From an uncultured bacterium (GTDB lineage: Bacteria > Planctomycetota > GCA-002687715), in assembly GCA_902826835.1 (NCBI GenBank), contig CADEGH010000015.1, positions 46,075 to 110,074 of the forward strand: a stretch of 64,000 bases of DNA. The letters are read 5' to 3'. Numbering within the stretch: the first letter of the stretch is position 1; each line of letters begins with the position of its first letter. Position numbers and translations under genes: made by a program. Shown here in pieces: positions 51,971-61,062 of the stretch. The notes beneath the pieces were generated by a model. It was not told the DNA's origin, made no database searches, and worked only from the letters and a program-made list of their open reading frames with translations.

Positions 51971-54148
51971 ATGTACACGACTCTCCGGCCCCGTACCACG
52001 CTCTCGGCCCTCATCGCATGGATGGCCGTCGGTATCTTGGGAACTAACCTCTCAGGCCAGGCGCCAATTCAGCTCTACACGTCCGGTTGGAGCAACTGGA
52101 CCACGATCGAGAGCGCGCAGTGGAGCGGGTCGACGAGCGGAGATGTCGAAGCCGCTGACGACTTCACCTTGACGGGCACAATCTCGAAGGTGGTGATGGG
52201 CGGCAACACCTGTTTCGCCTGCCTCCCGCCCAACGTGCAGGGCGCCTGGGTGCGCTTCTACGCGAACCAAGGCGGCATGCCGGGTGCCCTAGAGTCCGAG
52301 GAGTTCCTACCCGCCGGCTCGGCGAGCTTGGTTTTCAACAGTGTCCTTCCCGCAGGGATCGAGGCCATCCTCGCCACTCCTTTCGTGGCGACCGGCACCC
52401 ACTGGGTGTCGATGCAGTTGGTGACAATCGAGCCCTCCTCGTGGCAGATCTGGGTCGCCGCGAACAACGCGCCCGTCGGCTCCGCGCTGCGCAGCCGCAA
52501 CCGCGCCACCGGAACACCCTGGGGGTTTGTCCCCCAGATCATCGGCGGGACCGTAAACGCGGATCTCTCCTTCCAACTTTGGGGAGGCACCGGGACTCCG
52601 CCGCCTCCCGGTACGGATCCCTGCGGTCCCTGGCGCGTGCTGAACACCCCCTGGCCCACCGGCGCGAGCACCACGGTCCTCACTGGGCTATCCGTGGCCG
52701 CCGCCAACGACGTCTGGGCGGTCGGCCGCTCCACGCCAGCCGCTACGAGCGGTGGAACCACGGCTCCGTTCGCGACTCGCTGGAATGGCAGTTCGTGGAA
52801 CACCGTGACCGTACCGCCCGTCGGCATCCCCGGCTTTTGGTCCGACTTCCGGTGTATCGCGCGCGATCCGAACGGAACGCTGTTTTTTGGCGGTCAACAG
52901 ACCTATCAGCAGTCAGGGGGATGGACCGGCGGTCAACTCCTCCTCATGCAGTATCAGGCTGGTCAGTGGACCACGCTGACCGCGCCGCAGACCACGAACT
53001 GGGGCACCAGCGGTGGCGTCACCGGAGCCTGGGTCCAAGACATCGAGGCGGTCGGTCCGGACACTGTTTGGATGAGCGGCAATTGGTTCGGGGGCACGAG
53101 CGGCACGCAGCGAGTCGGCCTCCTCATGCGCTGGGATGGTGCGAACTTCACCTCCTTCGCGACCCCCTACGTGGCGGTGACGAGCAATGGGCAGGTGACC
53201 GAGGACATCTCGGCCGTCGACCAGAACGACATCTGGGTCATTGGTGGCACTTCCACCGGCAGCATGTCCACGCCTTCCTTCATCTGGCACTGGAACGGGA
53301 GTCAGTGGTCGCATCGCCCGGGGCCGACGCCCGGCGATCGCCATCGCCTCACCTCGGTGGCCGCCGTCTCGGCCAACGACGTCTGGGTCTCGGGCTACTA
53401 CCAGATCGGAGCCAGCGGACCGCTCACCCCATTCTTCCTTCACTGGAACGGGTCGCAGTGGTCAGTCCTGCCTTCGCCCAACTTCGTCACCCGCCTCAAG
53501 GCGTTCAATGCGTCGGACATCTATGGCGTGGGAGCAACCGTCCTTCGCTACAACGGCAGCGCCTGGGTCGAAGTCGACACTCTGGCCGCCGTCTCCGGCC
53601 CAAGCCTGTGGGCCATCGACGGACTGAGCCCCTGCGAACCGTGGGTGGCGGGACGGCAGATCATCGGGGGCGATGTCGTCCCCCTGAATGCCCGCGTCGA
53701 GAGTTACCGCTATTGGGACTCGAACCTTCGGCCACCGTGTTCGGTCGGGGCGTTTGTCTCCTCGATCAGCCTGCTGAGTCCCCCCGAACTCGGCACCACC
53801 CTCGGCGTCGCGATGGATGCGAGTGGCATCCCCTTCTTGAGTGGAGGCAGTGCGTTTTGGTTCGTGAGCCTCGCTCCCTACGGCACGGGGACTTGCGGAC
53901 TTCCCCTGAATCTCGGGGTCCCAGCCCGGGCGACGGAGCTCCTGATTGATCCATCGCCCAACGCCCTGATCGCGACCTTCGGGCCCTTGCCATGGTCGGG
54001 CCCCGGTCAGCCCGCGATCCTCACCGTTCCCCTCCCGAGCATTCCCGGCTGGGCAGGTTCGCAGCTCTACACCCAGGGTGCCTTCGTGAATCTCACCGGC
54101 ACCGCGATCACATTGACCACTGCCCTCGACCTTCGACTCGGGTTCTGA
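51971..54148 (+). CDS. Exported beta-propeller protein with N-terminal jelly-roll and C-terminal beta module
   Basis: 725 residues. Signal peptide ends near LSGQ (residue 30). Residues 31-205 are a jelly-roll-like domain starting WSNWTTIESAQWSGS and holding a C-x-x-C (CFACLP). Residues about 220-590 are propeller blades with the motif N-D-V-W-A/V-V/S-G and W-N-G-S-x-W (NDVWAVG, FATRWNGSSWNTV, NDIWVIGGTS, WHWNGSQWS, NDVWVSGYYQ, LHWNGSQWSVL). The last 120 residues match the shared C-terminal module. A surface-exposed binding protein is likely. The ATG lacks a strong ribosome binding site. It converges on an NHL-repeat gene 7 bp away. Confidence 0.8.
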   Translation: MYTTLRPRTTLSALIAWMAVGILGTNLSGQAPIQLYTSGWSNWTTIESAQWSGSTSGDVEAADDFTLTGTISKVVMGGNTCFACLPPNVQGAWVRFYANQGGMPGALESEEFLPAGSASLVFNSVLPAGIEAILATPFVATGTHWVSMQLVTIEPSSWQIWVAANNAPVGSALRSRNRATGTPWGFVPQIIGGTVNADLSFQLWGGTGTPPPPGTDPCGPWRVLNTPWPTGASTTVLTGLSVAAANDVWAVGRSTPAATSGGTTAPFATRWNGSSWNTVTVPPVGIPGFWSDFRCIARDPNGTLFFGGQQTYQQSGGWTGGQLLLMQYQAGQWTTLTAPQTTNWGTSGGVTGAWVQDIEAVGPDTVWMSGNWFGGTSGTQRVGLLMRWDGANFTSFATPYVAVTSNGQVTEDISAVDQNDIWVIGGTSTGSMSTPSFIWHWNGSQWSHRPGPTPGDRHRLTSVAAVSANDVWVSGYYQIGASGPLTPFFLHWNGSQWSVLPSPNFVTRLKAFNASDIYGVGATVLRYNGSAWVEVDTLAAVSGPSLWAIDGLSPCEPWVAGRQIIGGDVVPLNARVESYRYWDSNLRPPCSVGAFVSSISLLSPPELGTTLGVAMDASGIPFLSGGSAFWFVSLAPYGTGTCGLPLNLGVPARATELLIDPSPNALIATFGPLPWSGPGQPAILTVPLPSIPGWAGSQLYTQGAFVNLTGTAITLTTALDLRLGF

Positions 54149-54155
54149 AGTCGCA

Positions 54156-55487
54156 TCAAAAGACGTTCAGCACCAAGGTGTTGGTCGGGCTGATGGGCAA
54201 CGATGGCGCGGACTTGGCCTGAGGATCGAGGACGAAGCCCTGGAGGGTGAAGGTGCCGATCAGGCCCAAGCCCGCAGGCAGATCCAGGAGTGGCAGAGCG
54301 TTCGGGAGGGGCGGTAGGAGAGATGCTCCGAAGGCTCCGCCAGCCAAGGTGTCGCTCAGCACCAGAGGACTCCCGCCAGTCAAGGCGGTCGGAAAAGAGA
54401 ACCACTCCAGGCCGAGCGGTTGCCATACCGGCGCGCCCGGAGCCCCGAGTTCGAGGAAGAGAATGTGGGGTGGGCGGCCCGGGGGACCGGAGTAAGAGAG
54501 CAGGTCCAAGGCGAAGGGCGCAGACGCGGCGATGCTGATCGCGCCGAGGAGGTCGCCCGTGCCGCCGTTCAGCACCAAGGGTCGCTGGTAGGCCCCGCCC
54601 TGCGCTCCCACTGTGCCGGCGCGAGCCAACAAGGTAGGCGTGACCTGCCAGGCGAGGTTGCGCACCGTGCCCAATCCCGCGTGGACAAATCCTCCGAGCA
54701 GGAGACCCTGAGCGGAGTAGCGGGCCACCGTGCTGGAGTAGAAATTCGAGACGGTGAGCATGTCGAACTCGTCGATCGCGATTCCCTGGGGCCCCGACAA
54801 CACCCCCGTCCCGAAACTGGATACGAATCCCCAATTGGCGTCGAACTTGGTGACGAGGGCGTTACCGCCGTTCGAAACGTAGTGGTTGCCCGCACTATCC
54901 CGCGCGATCGACATCGGGGAAGAAAGAGTGGAGTGCGTGACCACGCCCAACCAAACGTGCGCGGCACTGAACCGGTGCACCTGCGCGGTGCTGGCCGCGG
55001 TGACCGCGAAGTCCCCGCTGGGATCAAAGGACACACAGTTGACTCCGGTCATCCCCGTTCGGGTAATCGTGGTCAAGTGAGTCCCCGTGGCGCTGAAGAC
55101 GAGCACCCGCCCGGGCGAGAAGTTGCCCACGTACCAATTGCCGTTGGCCGCCCGCGCGATGCCCGTCCCGAGAGTGAGATCGGGGTGCTGAATCGTCTGG
55201 AGGACCGTGCCGTCGAGGCGGACGCGAAGGATCCGTGCGCTGCCCTCGCACACGATCATCAGGTTCCCGTCGTCATCGAACGCGATGCCACGGGGGGTCA
55301 CCATCCCCGCGGGAGCCAGAGTCCGCAGCACGGTGCCGTTCGGTTGGCACTCCGCGATCACCTGCCCCGTGGAGCCGCTGAGATAGAGCAGGCCCGTCGC
55401 GGTGGGCGGGAGGGGAATCTGTCCTCGGAGGCCGAGCACACCACCGGCAAGGCCGAGAAAGACGGGGATCAGGGTTCGACAGGTCAT
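54156..55487 (-). CDS. Exported NHL-repeat-like beta-propeller protein
   Basis: 443 residues. Signal peptide MTCRTLIPVFLGLAGGVLGL ends near RGQ. Residues 25-285 contain about six blades of NHL/SMP-30 style: PRGIAFDDDGNLMIVCEGSA, GIARAANGNWYVGNFSPGRV, VSFDPSGDFAVTAASTAQVH, SIARDSAGNHYVSNGGNALV, and GIAIDEFDMLTVSNFYSSTV. A C-terminal beta module (about 290-443) ends in PISPTNTLVLNVF. NHL propellers bind ligands or proteins; the ligand is unknown. It is divergent from the following anchored protein by about 100 bp. Confidence 0.82.
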   Translation of the reverse strand: MTCRTLIPVFLGLAGGVLGLRGQIPLPPTATGLLYLSGSTGQVIAECQPNGTVLRTLAPAGMVTPRGIAFDDDGNLMIVCEGSARILRVRLDGTVLQTIQHPDLTLGTGIARAANGNWYVGNFSPGRVLVFSATGTHLTTITRTGMTGVNCVSFDPSGDFAVTAASTAQVHRFSAAHVWLGVVTHSTLSSPMSIARDSAGNHYVSNGGNALVTKFDANWGFVSSFGTGVLSGPQGIAIDEFDMLTVSNFYSSTVARYSAQGLLLGGFVHAGLGTVRNLAWQVTPTLLARAGTVGAQGGAYQRPLVLNGGTGDLLGAISIAASAPFALDLLSYSGPPGRPPHILFLELGAPGAPVWQPLGLEWFSFPTALTGGSPLVLSDTLAGGAFGASLLPPLPNALPLLDLPAGLGLIGTFTLQGFVLDPQAKSAPSLPISPTNTLVLNVF

Positions 55488-55590
55488 AGAGAGACTCACA
55501 AACGTCCCAGGGGGAGCGCCGCCATTGTGCCATGCCACACGGGCGTTCTGGAGGTTCGAAATCGCCAACTGGTACGCTTTCGCTACCCCT

Positions 55591-57819
55591 ATGTCGCGCT
55601 CATTCCTGATCCTGTTGCTCGGCGTGGCCCTCGGAGGAGCGGCAGGATTCTGGGTTGGCTCAGCCATCGCGCGGACCGGCTCTGGGGCCCCCAACCCCGG
55701 CCTGGTCGACCCGCCGGCCTCCTCAGGGGTCGAAGCGCCGGGGCTCCGAAGCCCCAAGCTCTCCGCGGGAGCGCCCACGTCCGAGACTCGACCTGGCCCG
55801 AGCACGCGCCAAATTCCCTCCGCCCCCTCCGGGGGTTGGAGCCTTCGGGGAGAAGTTCTTTCCCCGGAGGGAAGCCCCATCGAGCGGGTCCTCATCCGAA
55901 TCGACCCGGTCTTTTCCTCGGCCCCCGGCACCGACGAGCCCCCCTTCCGCTCCGCTCCTCCCTTCGTTCCCACCCCCGAGCAACTGGCCGCGGCCGAACG
56001 CGCTCGGGCGGAGGAGGCGCGGACTCGCAGATTCGAGGCGCTCACGGACGAGCGGGGTCAGTTCCGGTTCGAGAACCTGCCGGCCTCGAGGTTCGATCTC
56101 TGCGCTTGGAAGGAGGGACACCGCATTCGAGGTCCCTCTGATGCCCTCCGCATTCGAGCCGACGCCGGCGACACGGTGGCCTTGGTGGGCGAGGCCGTCG
56201 CGCGCGTTCACCTTCAGGTAACGGGAGCCGTCGACCCCAAACCCACGCGCCTGCGCCTGCGCTGCGAGCGCCTCGATCCGGCGCGCTCGGATGAGTTCGC
56301 CGACTCGTGGCTCGAGGAGGATCCGATCCTCGAGCTCCCCCTCGGTAAGTGGAAAATCCGGCCCGTGCCGCCCGGTAGCGACGCCTGGAATTCCCCCGGA
56401 GTCGAGGTCGAGCTCAGTGATCCACTCGCGCTCGTTGCCTGCGAGTTGCGCCTCGAACAGACGCTCATGATTTACGGGAGTGTCACCAATCCCGAAGAGC
56501 GGCCTGGTCTCGCGCAGTACGTAGCGGTGCTGCCGGAAGCACTCTGGAATGAGACCACCCCGGCGTTGGAATCGGGCGACTACTGCTCCACGAGGGGGGA
56601 CGGGTATCGCCACCGCGTCGACGCTGCCGGAGTCTACGTAGTCGCCGCGCTCGACGGAGACCACCGGGTCCTGCTCACTCGTTCGATCACGGTCAGTCGA
56701 GGCGCCGAGCGCTGCGATCTCGTGATCCCTGCTCCACCGCGCGCGGACGAACTGTGGTTGGAGTTGGTCGCCGAGGATGGAACGCTGCGACCCGCGTCGG
56801 ACTGCCGACTCCAGTCCCCACCCGGTCCCGGGGCTTTCTCAGTCGACCTCACCCAGGTGAGTGGAGGAGGCCTCCCCAGCATCTTCCGACTGCCGGCCGA
56901 AACCCGGCGGCTTCTCTCGCGGTCGACCATGCCACTCGAGGTCATCGCGAGGTCGCCAGGCTATCCCGTCGTTTCCTCGAACTGGACCTGGACCCCCGAG
57001 CCCGTCGTCCGGATCGCCCTCCCCTCCCCCGCCCACCTGCGGATCGTCATCCCGGCGCTGACTACTTACCTCCACGCTCCGCCGATCAGCCTCGTGATCG
57101 AACAGGCACGACAGCCGAAGTGGAGCTCGGTCACGCTCCTGCCGAACGCTCGCGATCCCGTCACCGCGGAGTCCGGCCCGTGGCGACCGGAAGCGGCACT
57201 TCTGCGGTGGTGCCTGAGCGGCGACTCCGGCGTCTCGTTTTGCCTCGCGGAAGAGACCGTGAATTTGGTGCCAGGCCCGCAGGAACACCGCTTCCAACTC
57301 CCCGAGCTCCATGCTCTCACCCTGATTCGAAGCGAAGCCCTCCGCGATCGCCAACTCACTCTCGTGCAGGAGAGTCGCGGCGGATTCTCCGCACGCCAGG
57401 AACACGTCTGGGCCGACTCCGGGCGAATCGAGATCCGCGAGCTCCCCGCCGGTCACTACACGATCGAAAGCTCGAGCCTCGGCCAATCCGGGAGCATTCG
57501 AGTCGTCATTCCGCGGGACCGCGTGGTCGAAGTCGGGGAGCCGAGAGCCTGGGCCATCGAATGCCTCCTGCCGAACACGCCCAAGGAGCGACCCGAGTCT
57601 GCGGAGCTCGCATCTGGAGACCTCATCCTGGCCTACGACGGTCAATCGGTCCTTGGCCAGACGTCGTTGGAAGACCTTCACGCGGGTTTTGCGAACCAGC
57701 CCCACCTCGACTTGGAGCTCTGGCGCGATGGGCGGGTCTTTCCTTTGCGACTCTCGAGCCGATCGGTGCGAGATCTCGAAGCACAGGGCCTGGTCCTGCG
57801 GCTGGCCCGCCGGCCCTGA
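55591..57819 (+). CDS. Membrane-anchored carboxypeptidase-regulatory-like protein with C-terminal PDZ-like domain
   Basis: 742 residues. N-terminal anchor SFLILLLGVALGGAAGFWVG, then a Pro/Ser-rich linker to about residue 85. Beta-sandwich repeats follow (WSLRGEVLSPEGSPIERVLI, FEALTDERGQFRFENLPASR, MIYGSVTNPEERPGLAQYVA). The last 90 residues (SAELASGDLILAYDGQSVLG, then FANQPHLDLELWRDGRVFPL) have the layout of a PDZ domain, although the carboxylate-binding loop is not clear. Such proteins may act as periplasmic scaffolds. ATG 55591 follows no clear ribosome binding site. GlcF starts 20 bp downstream, so the two may be co-transcribed. Confidence 0.78.
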   Translation: MSRSFLILLLGVALGGAAGFWVGSAIARTGSGAPNPGLVDPPASSGVEAPGLRSPKLSAGAPTSETRPGPSTRQIPSAPSGGWSLRGEVLSPEGSPIERVLIRIDPVFSSAPGTDEPPFRSAPPFVPTPEQLAAAERARAEEARTRRFEALTDERGQFRFENLPASRFDLCAWKEGHRIRGPSDALRIRADAGDTVALVGEAVARVHLQVTGAVDPKPTRLRLRCERLDPARSDEFADSWLEEDPILELPLGKWKIRPVPPGSDAWNSPGVEVELSDPLALVACELRLEQTLMIYGSVTNPEERPGLAQYVAVLPEALWNETTPALESGDYCSTRGDGYRHRVDAAGVYVVAALDGDHRVLLTRSITVSRGAERCDLVIPAPPRADELWLELVAEDGTLRPASDCRLQSPPGPGAFSVDLTQVSGGGLPSIFRLPAETRRLLSRSTMPLEVIARSPGYPVVSSNWTWTPEPVVRIALPSPAHLRIVIPALTTYLHAPPISLVIEQARQPKWSSVTLLPNARDPVTAESGPWRPEAALLRWCLSGDSGVSFCLAEETVNLVPGPQEHRFQLPELHALTLIRSEALRDRQLTLVQESRGGFSARQEHVWADSGRIEIRELPAGHYTIESSSLGQSGSIRVVIPRDRVVEVGEPRAWAIECLLPNTPKERPESAELASGDLILAYDGQSVLGQTSLEDLHAGFANQPHLDLELWRDGRVFPLRLSSRSVRDLEAQGLVLRLARRP

Positions 57820-57839
57820 TAGTCTCTCGCCATCTCGTC

Positions 57840-59084
57840 ATGAGCAGCCCCGCCCCGGCCCCGCCCAAATCCGCCGCCGAATCCGCCGCGTACCTCGCGA
57901 GCTTGGATTGTGTCCACTGCGGCCTGTGCGTGCAGCAGTGCCCGACGTACCTGATGACCGGTCGGGAGAGCGCCAATCCGCGCGGGCGTATCTACCTCAT
58001 GAGGGCCCTGCTCGAAGGCCGCACCGAACCCACTCCCGGCCTCGTCGCCGATCTCGATCTCTGCCTGGTGTGCCGCGCTTGCGAGTCGATCTGTCCCTCC
58101 GGCGTGCAGTTTGGCGAGGTCATGGCCGATGCCCGCTCCCGCCTGCGGAAGCCGGGCCGCATTCGCCGCTGGATGATGAGCCTCCTCGGCCGGAAGGCGG
58201 CGCTCCACCGTTTCGCCGGACTCATTCGTCTGACTCAGGTGACGAAGGTCGATCAACTCGCCCGCCTCTTGCCGGCGCGCGTTCGCCGGCTCGCCGCGTT
58301 TTCGCCGAGAATCCCTCCCAAGTCAGAACGATTGCCACTGCCCTCGTTCACTCCCGCGGAGGGGACAGCGCGCGGTCGGGTCGCCGTGTTCGAAGGGTGT
58401 GTCATGTCGGTGGTGTTTGCGGATGTGAACCGAGACACCGTTCGACTCTTGTCCGCCGCGGGCTACGACGTCGTCGTTCCGAGTGAAGCCACCTGTTGCG
58501 GGGCGCTCCACGAGCACGACGGCGACCTTGCGTCCGCCCACTCTCTCTTGGGCCAAAACTCCACGGCTTATTCAGACCCGAGCTTGCTCGCGATCGTGCA
58601 CAACAGCTCGGGTTGTGGCGCCGCGTTTGCCGGGGCGGGCCGCAGTCTCGGCACCGACCTCGGCCAAGCCCTGACCACCCGATCCCAAGACCTGACCCGC
58701 TTTCTCCTCGACCATGGACAGGCCCTCCGGTTCCGCAGTGTCGATCTCGTCGTGACCTACGACGCCCCGTGTCACTTGCACCATGCGGTCAGGGAGACTA
58801 CCGCTCCGCTCGAACTCTTGGCCCGCGTCCCCGGCCTCAAGATGGTCCCGATGGAAGAGGCCTCGCTCTGCTGCGGAGCCGCTGGGATCTACAACCTGGA
58901 CCAGCCGGAAATGAGTCGCTCGATTCTCGCCCGCAAGCTCGACCACCTCGCGGCCACCGGCGCGGAAGTCCTGGTCACCGGGAACCCCGGGTGCATCCTC
59001 CAGTGGCGATCGGGAATTGCCGAACGGAAGATGGCGGTGGACGTCCTGCATCCCGCTACGCTCCTCGCGCGCCTTCTCGCGTAG
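57840..59084 (+). CDS. glcF: Glycolate oxidase iron-sulfur subunit GlcF
   Basis: 414 residues. Two 4Fe-4S motifs: DCVHCGLCVQQCPTY (about residue 24) and LCLVCRACESICPSGVQ (about residue 77). Two CCG-type domains follow: ATCCGALHEHDGDLASAHSL, VTYDAPCHLHHAVRETTAP and MEEASLCCGAAGIYNLDQPE. GlcF passes electrons from the GlcD/GlcE flavins to the quinone pool. The partner genes are 9 kb upstream in the same direction, an unusual separation. Assignment could also be the related lactate or glycerol-3-phosphate (GlpC) subunit, but the glcDE pair nearby favours GlcF. Confidence 0.92.
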   Translation: MSSPAPAPPKSAAESAAYLASLDCVHCGLCVQQCPTYLMTGRESANPRGRIYLMRALLEGRTEPTPGLVADLDLCLVCRACESICPSGVQFGEVMADARSRLRKPGRIRRWMMSLLGRKAALHRFAGLIRLTQVTKVDQLARLLPARVRRLAAFSPRIPPKSERLPLPSFTPAEGTARGRVAVFEGCVMSVVFADVNRDTVRLLSAAGYDVVVPSEATCCGALHEHDGDLASAHSLLGQNSTAYSDPSLLAIVHNSSGCGAAFAGAGRSLGTDLGQALTTRSQDLTRFLLDHGQALRFRSVDLVVTYDAPCHLHHAVRETTAPLELLARVPGLKMVPMEEASLCCGAAGIYNLDQPEMSRSILARKLDHLAATGAEVLVTGNPGCILQWRSGIAERKMAVDVLHPATLLARLLA

Positions 59085-59137
59085 CTTCCCACCCCGATCC
59101 CCGGTTACCATGGGGGTTCAAAGTCCGCAGAAATCGC

Positions 59138-59470
59138 ATGCCGGTGCCCAACCTCCTCCCCTCCCCCTTCGCCAATCAGCCGCTCCCGGTGCCGGTTTTG
59201 GAGCCGATCACCGAATCGTCGGTCGGTTACGACCGCGGCTGGAACGTGGTGGTGTGGGACGACCCCGTCAATCTCATGTCCTACGTCGTGCACGTCTTCC
59301 AAAAGCTCTTCGGATTCTCCAAGGAGAAGGCGACGCACCACATGCTCGAAGTCCACCAGCAGGGCCGCTCGGTGGTCATCACCGAGGATCGTGAGCAGGC
59401 TGAGCACCACACTTCGAGACTGCACCTCTACGGCCTCCAAGCGACCCTCGAGCGCGTGACCAGCGCCTGA
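59138..59470 (+). CDS. clpS: ATP-dependent Clp protease adaptor ClpS
   Basis: 110 residues. After a Pro-rich leader the core matches ClpS: WNVVVWDDPVNLMSYVVHVF, KLFGFSKEKATHHMLEVHQQ, GRSVVITEDREQAEHHTSRL and LHLYGLQATLERV. ClpS binds proteins with N-degrons and delivers them to ClpAP; the D-D-x-x-N and H-M-x-x-V-H residues that form the N-degron pocket are present. The next gene begins 8 bp later and belongs to DUF2017, a pairing known from Actinobacteria. No clpA is visible. Confidence 0.95.
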   Translation: MPVPNLLPSPFANQPLPVPVLEPITESSVGYDRGWNVVVWDDPVNLMSYVVHVFQKLFGFSKEKATHHMLEVHQQGRSVVITEDREQAEHHTSRLHLYGLQATLERVTSA

Positions 59471-59478
59471 TCCGACCC

Positions 59479-59985
59479 GTGGCCAAGCTGCAACGACATA
59501 CCACCGCGAGCGCCGAGCGCCCCCTTTGGACGCTCACGATGAAAGCGCTGGAGCATCAGTACCTCGCGAAGCTGAGCCAAAGACTCCACGACCTCCTGAA
59601 ACATCCGGAAAAATCGAAGCGTGTCATCGACCGGCTTTTCCCCCCGACTTTCAAGAATCGCCCCGCGGAGGAAGCACAACATCGGCAACTCCTCGGATCG
59701 ATGCTGTGGGATCAACGCAAAGACACCCTCCAGGCCTTCGACCGACTCATGCAGAGCACGGCTAAGGCCGGACCGCGCAATGTCGCCCTCCTCCTGACCG
59801 CCGCGGACATCGACATCCTCCTGCGGGTCACCAACGATCTGCGGTTGATGACGGCTACCGAACTCGACATCCAGGACAACGGCTGGTCGGAACGACCGCC
59901 CGAGCGGGTCGAGGACTTCCAGGCCTACGTCAGCCTCTGTTTTGTATCCGTCCTTCAAGAAGTTCTGCTTCAGGAGGAGGCATGA
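59479..59985 (+). CDS. DUF2017-like protein linked to clpS
   Basis: 168 residues from a GTG start 8 bp after clpS. Contains the DUF2017 pattern: a basic N-terminus, then RVIDRLFPPTFKNRPAEEAQ (R-L-F-P-P motif), HRQLLGSMLWDQRKDTLQAF, and a C-terminal region rich in Leu/Val with DIDILLRVTNDLRLMTATEL. Function is unknown; in Actinobacteria DUF2017 genes follow clpS in the same operon, suggesting a role in regulated proteolysis. The short spacing here repeats that context. I cannot exclude that the resemblance is to a wider family. Confidence 0.72.
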   Translation: MAKLQRHTTASAERPLWTLTMKALEHQYLAKLSQRLHDLLKHPEKSKRVIDRLFPPTFKNRPAEEAQHRQLLGSMLWDQRKDTLQAFDRLMQSTAKAGPRNVALLLTAADIDILLRVTNDLRLMTATELDIQDNGWSERPPERVEDFQAYVSLCFVSVLQEVLLQEEA

Positions 59986-60066
59986 GGATGGGCGATGACG
60001 CGCGCCCGCTCGCCGGGGAATACTCGAAGCCGTCGATCGGTTGGCGCCATGGGATCTGACTACCCC

Positions 60067-61062
60067 ATGACATTTCGTCTCACCACCCTCATCCTTGCGC
60101 TCGGACTCGCCGCCTCGGTAGGTGTCGGGCAGGATTGGCACTCCGACTGGGATAGTGCGACGAAGGCGGCCGGTGCTCAGAAGCGGGCCATTCTGCTTTT
60201 GTTCACGGTCGAGGAGGCCTGTGAAGGGTGTCGAGCCCTCGATGCCGCCCTGCTCTTGCCCGAATCGGCCTGGACTGCCGACCTCGTCCGCGTTCGCTTG
60301 AGCTACCTCGGAGGCGGTCCCTGTCCGAAGCCGCTCTCGATCCTGGGGGCCCGCGCCCGTCTGCGGGGATACCCCACCCTTTATCTCTGCGACTCGGACG
60401 GCTGGCCATTTGCCACGCTTCAGGGCTTCTGCCCGAAGGGAGGAGCGGCGGACGTCGCGAATCTCCGGGCCGAACTTCGCGAGCGCGACCGACCGCGGAC
60501 GGAGCGCGCGCGCGGCGAGTCAGGCCTGCGAAAACTGCTGGCCTGGTACACAGCCAAGTCGATTCCCCTGGGCGAGACTATGGTCATGGAACTCCTCTGG
60601 GACTCCGCCTCTTCCGAGGAAAAAGCCGCCTGGGCCCCCTCTCTGATCGCCACCAAATTGGCCGCGGAGGACCTGGCCGGCGAAAAGGCGATTTTCGCGG
60701 CGGTGGAATCGGCCGATCCCGAGAACAAACAGGGCCACCTCGGGGCGACCCTGCTCGCGGCGGCCAACGTTTTGTTGCGATCCGGAGACCTCACGGCCGC
60801 CGGGCTGCGCTTCGAACGCCTCCTCGGGCTGGCCAAGACCGCGGCCTCGGCGCGCGTCGAAGCCGAAATGGGCCTGGGTTACGTGTACCGCAAACTCGGG
60901 GCTCCCTGCCTGGCCAAGCAGCACTACGAGGCTGGCGCCCGAGCGGCCGAAAAGACTCTGGACGAAAAATCGGTTCTCGAACATTCCCAGCGCCAAGTCC
61001 AGCGCCTGGATGAGTGCCCGCCGGTTGGCTGCGGCTGCGCCCAGAAGCGGCTCAAGAACTGA
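60067..61062 (+). CDS. Exported thioredoxin-like protein with C-terminal helical repeats
   Basis: 331 residues. Signal peptide MTFRLTTLILALGLAASVGV ends near GQ. Residues 30-130 look like a thioredoxin fold: ILLLFTVEEACEGCRALDAA with C-x-x-C (CEGC), then LRGYPTLYLCDSDGWPF with the cis-Pro position. A helical TPR-like region follows (LAAANVLLRSGDLTAAGLRF, MGLGYVYRKLGAPCLAKQHY), and the tail holds a Cys cluster (CPPVGCGCAQK). It may reduce or isomerise disulfides of the many exported Cys-rich proteins, but the partner is unknown. Its last 11 bp overlap the convergent FAH gene. Confidence 0.8.
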   Translation: MTFRLTTLILALGLAASVGVGQDWHSDWDSATKAAGAQKRAILLLFTVEEACEGCRALDAALLLPESAWTADLVRVRLSYLGGGPCPKPLSILGARARLRGYPTLYLCDSDGWPFATLQGFCPKGGAADVANLRAELRERDRPRTERARGESGLRKLLAWYTAKSIPLGETMVMELLWDSASSEEKAAWAPSLIATKLAAEDLAGEKAIFAAVESADPENKQGHLGATLLAAANVLLRSGDLTAAGLRFERLLGLAKTAASARVEAEMGLGYVYRKLGAPCLAKQHYEAGARAAEKTLDEKSVLEHSQRQVQRLDECPPVGCGCAQKRLKN

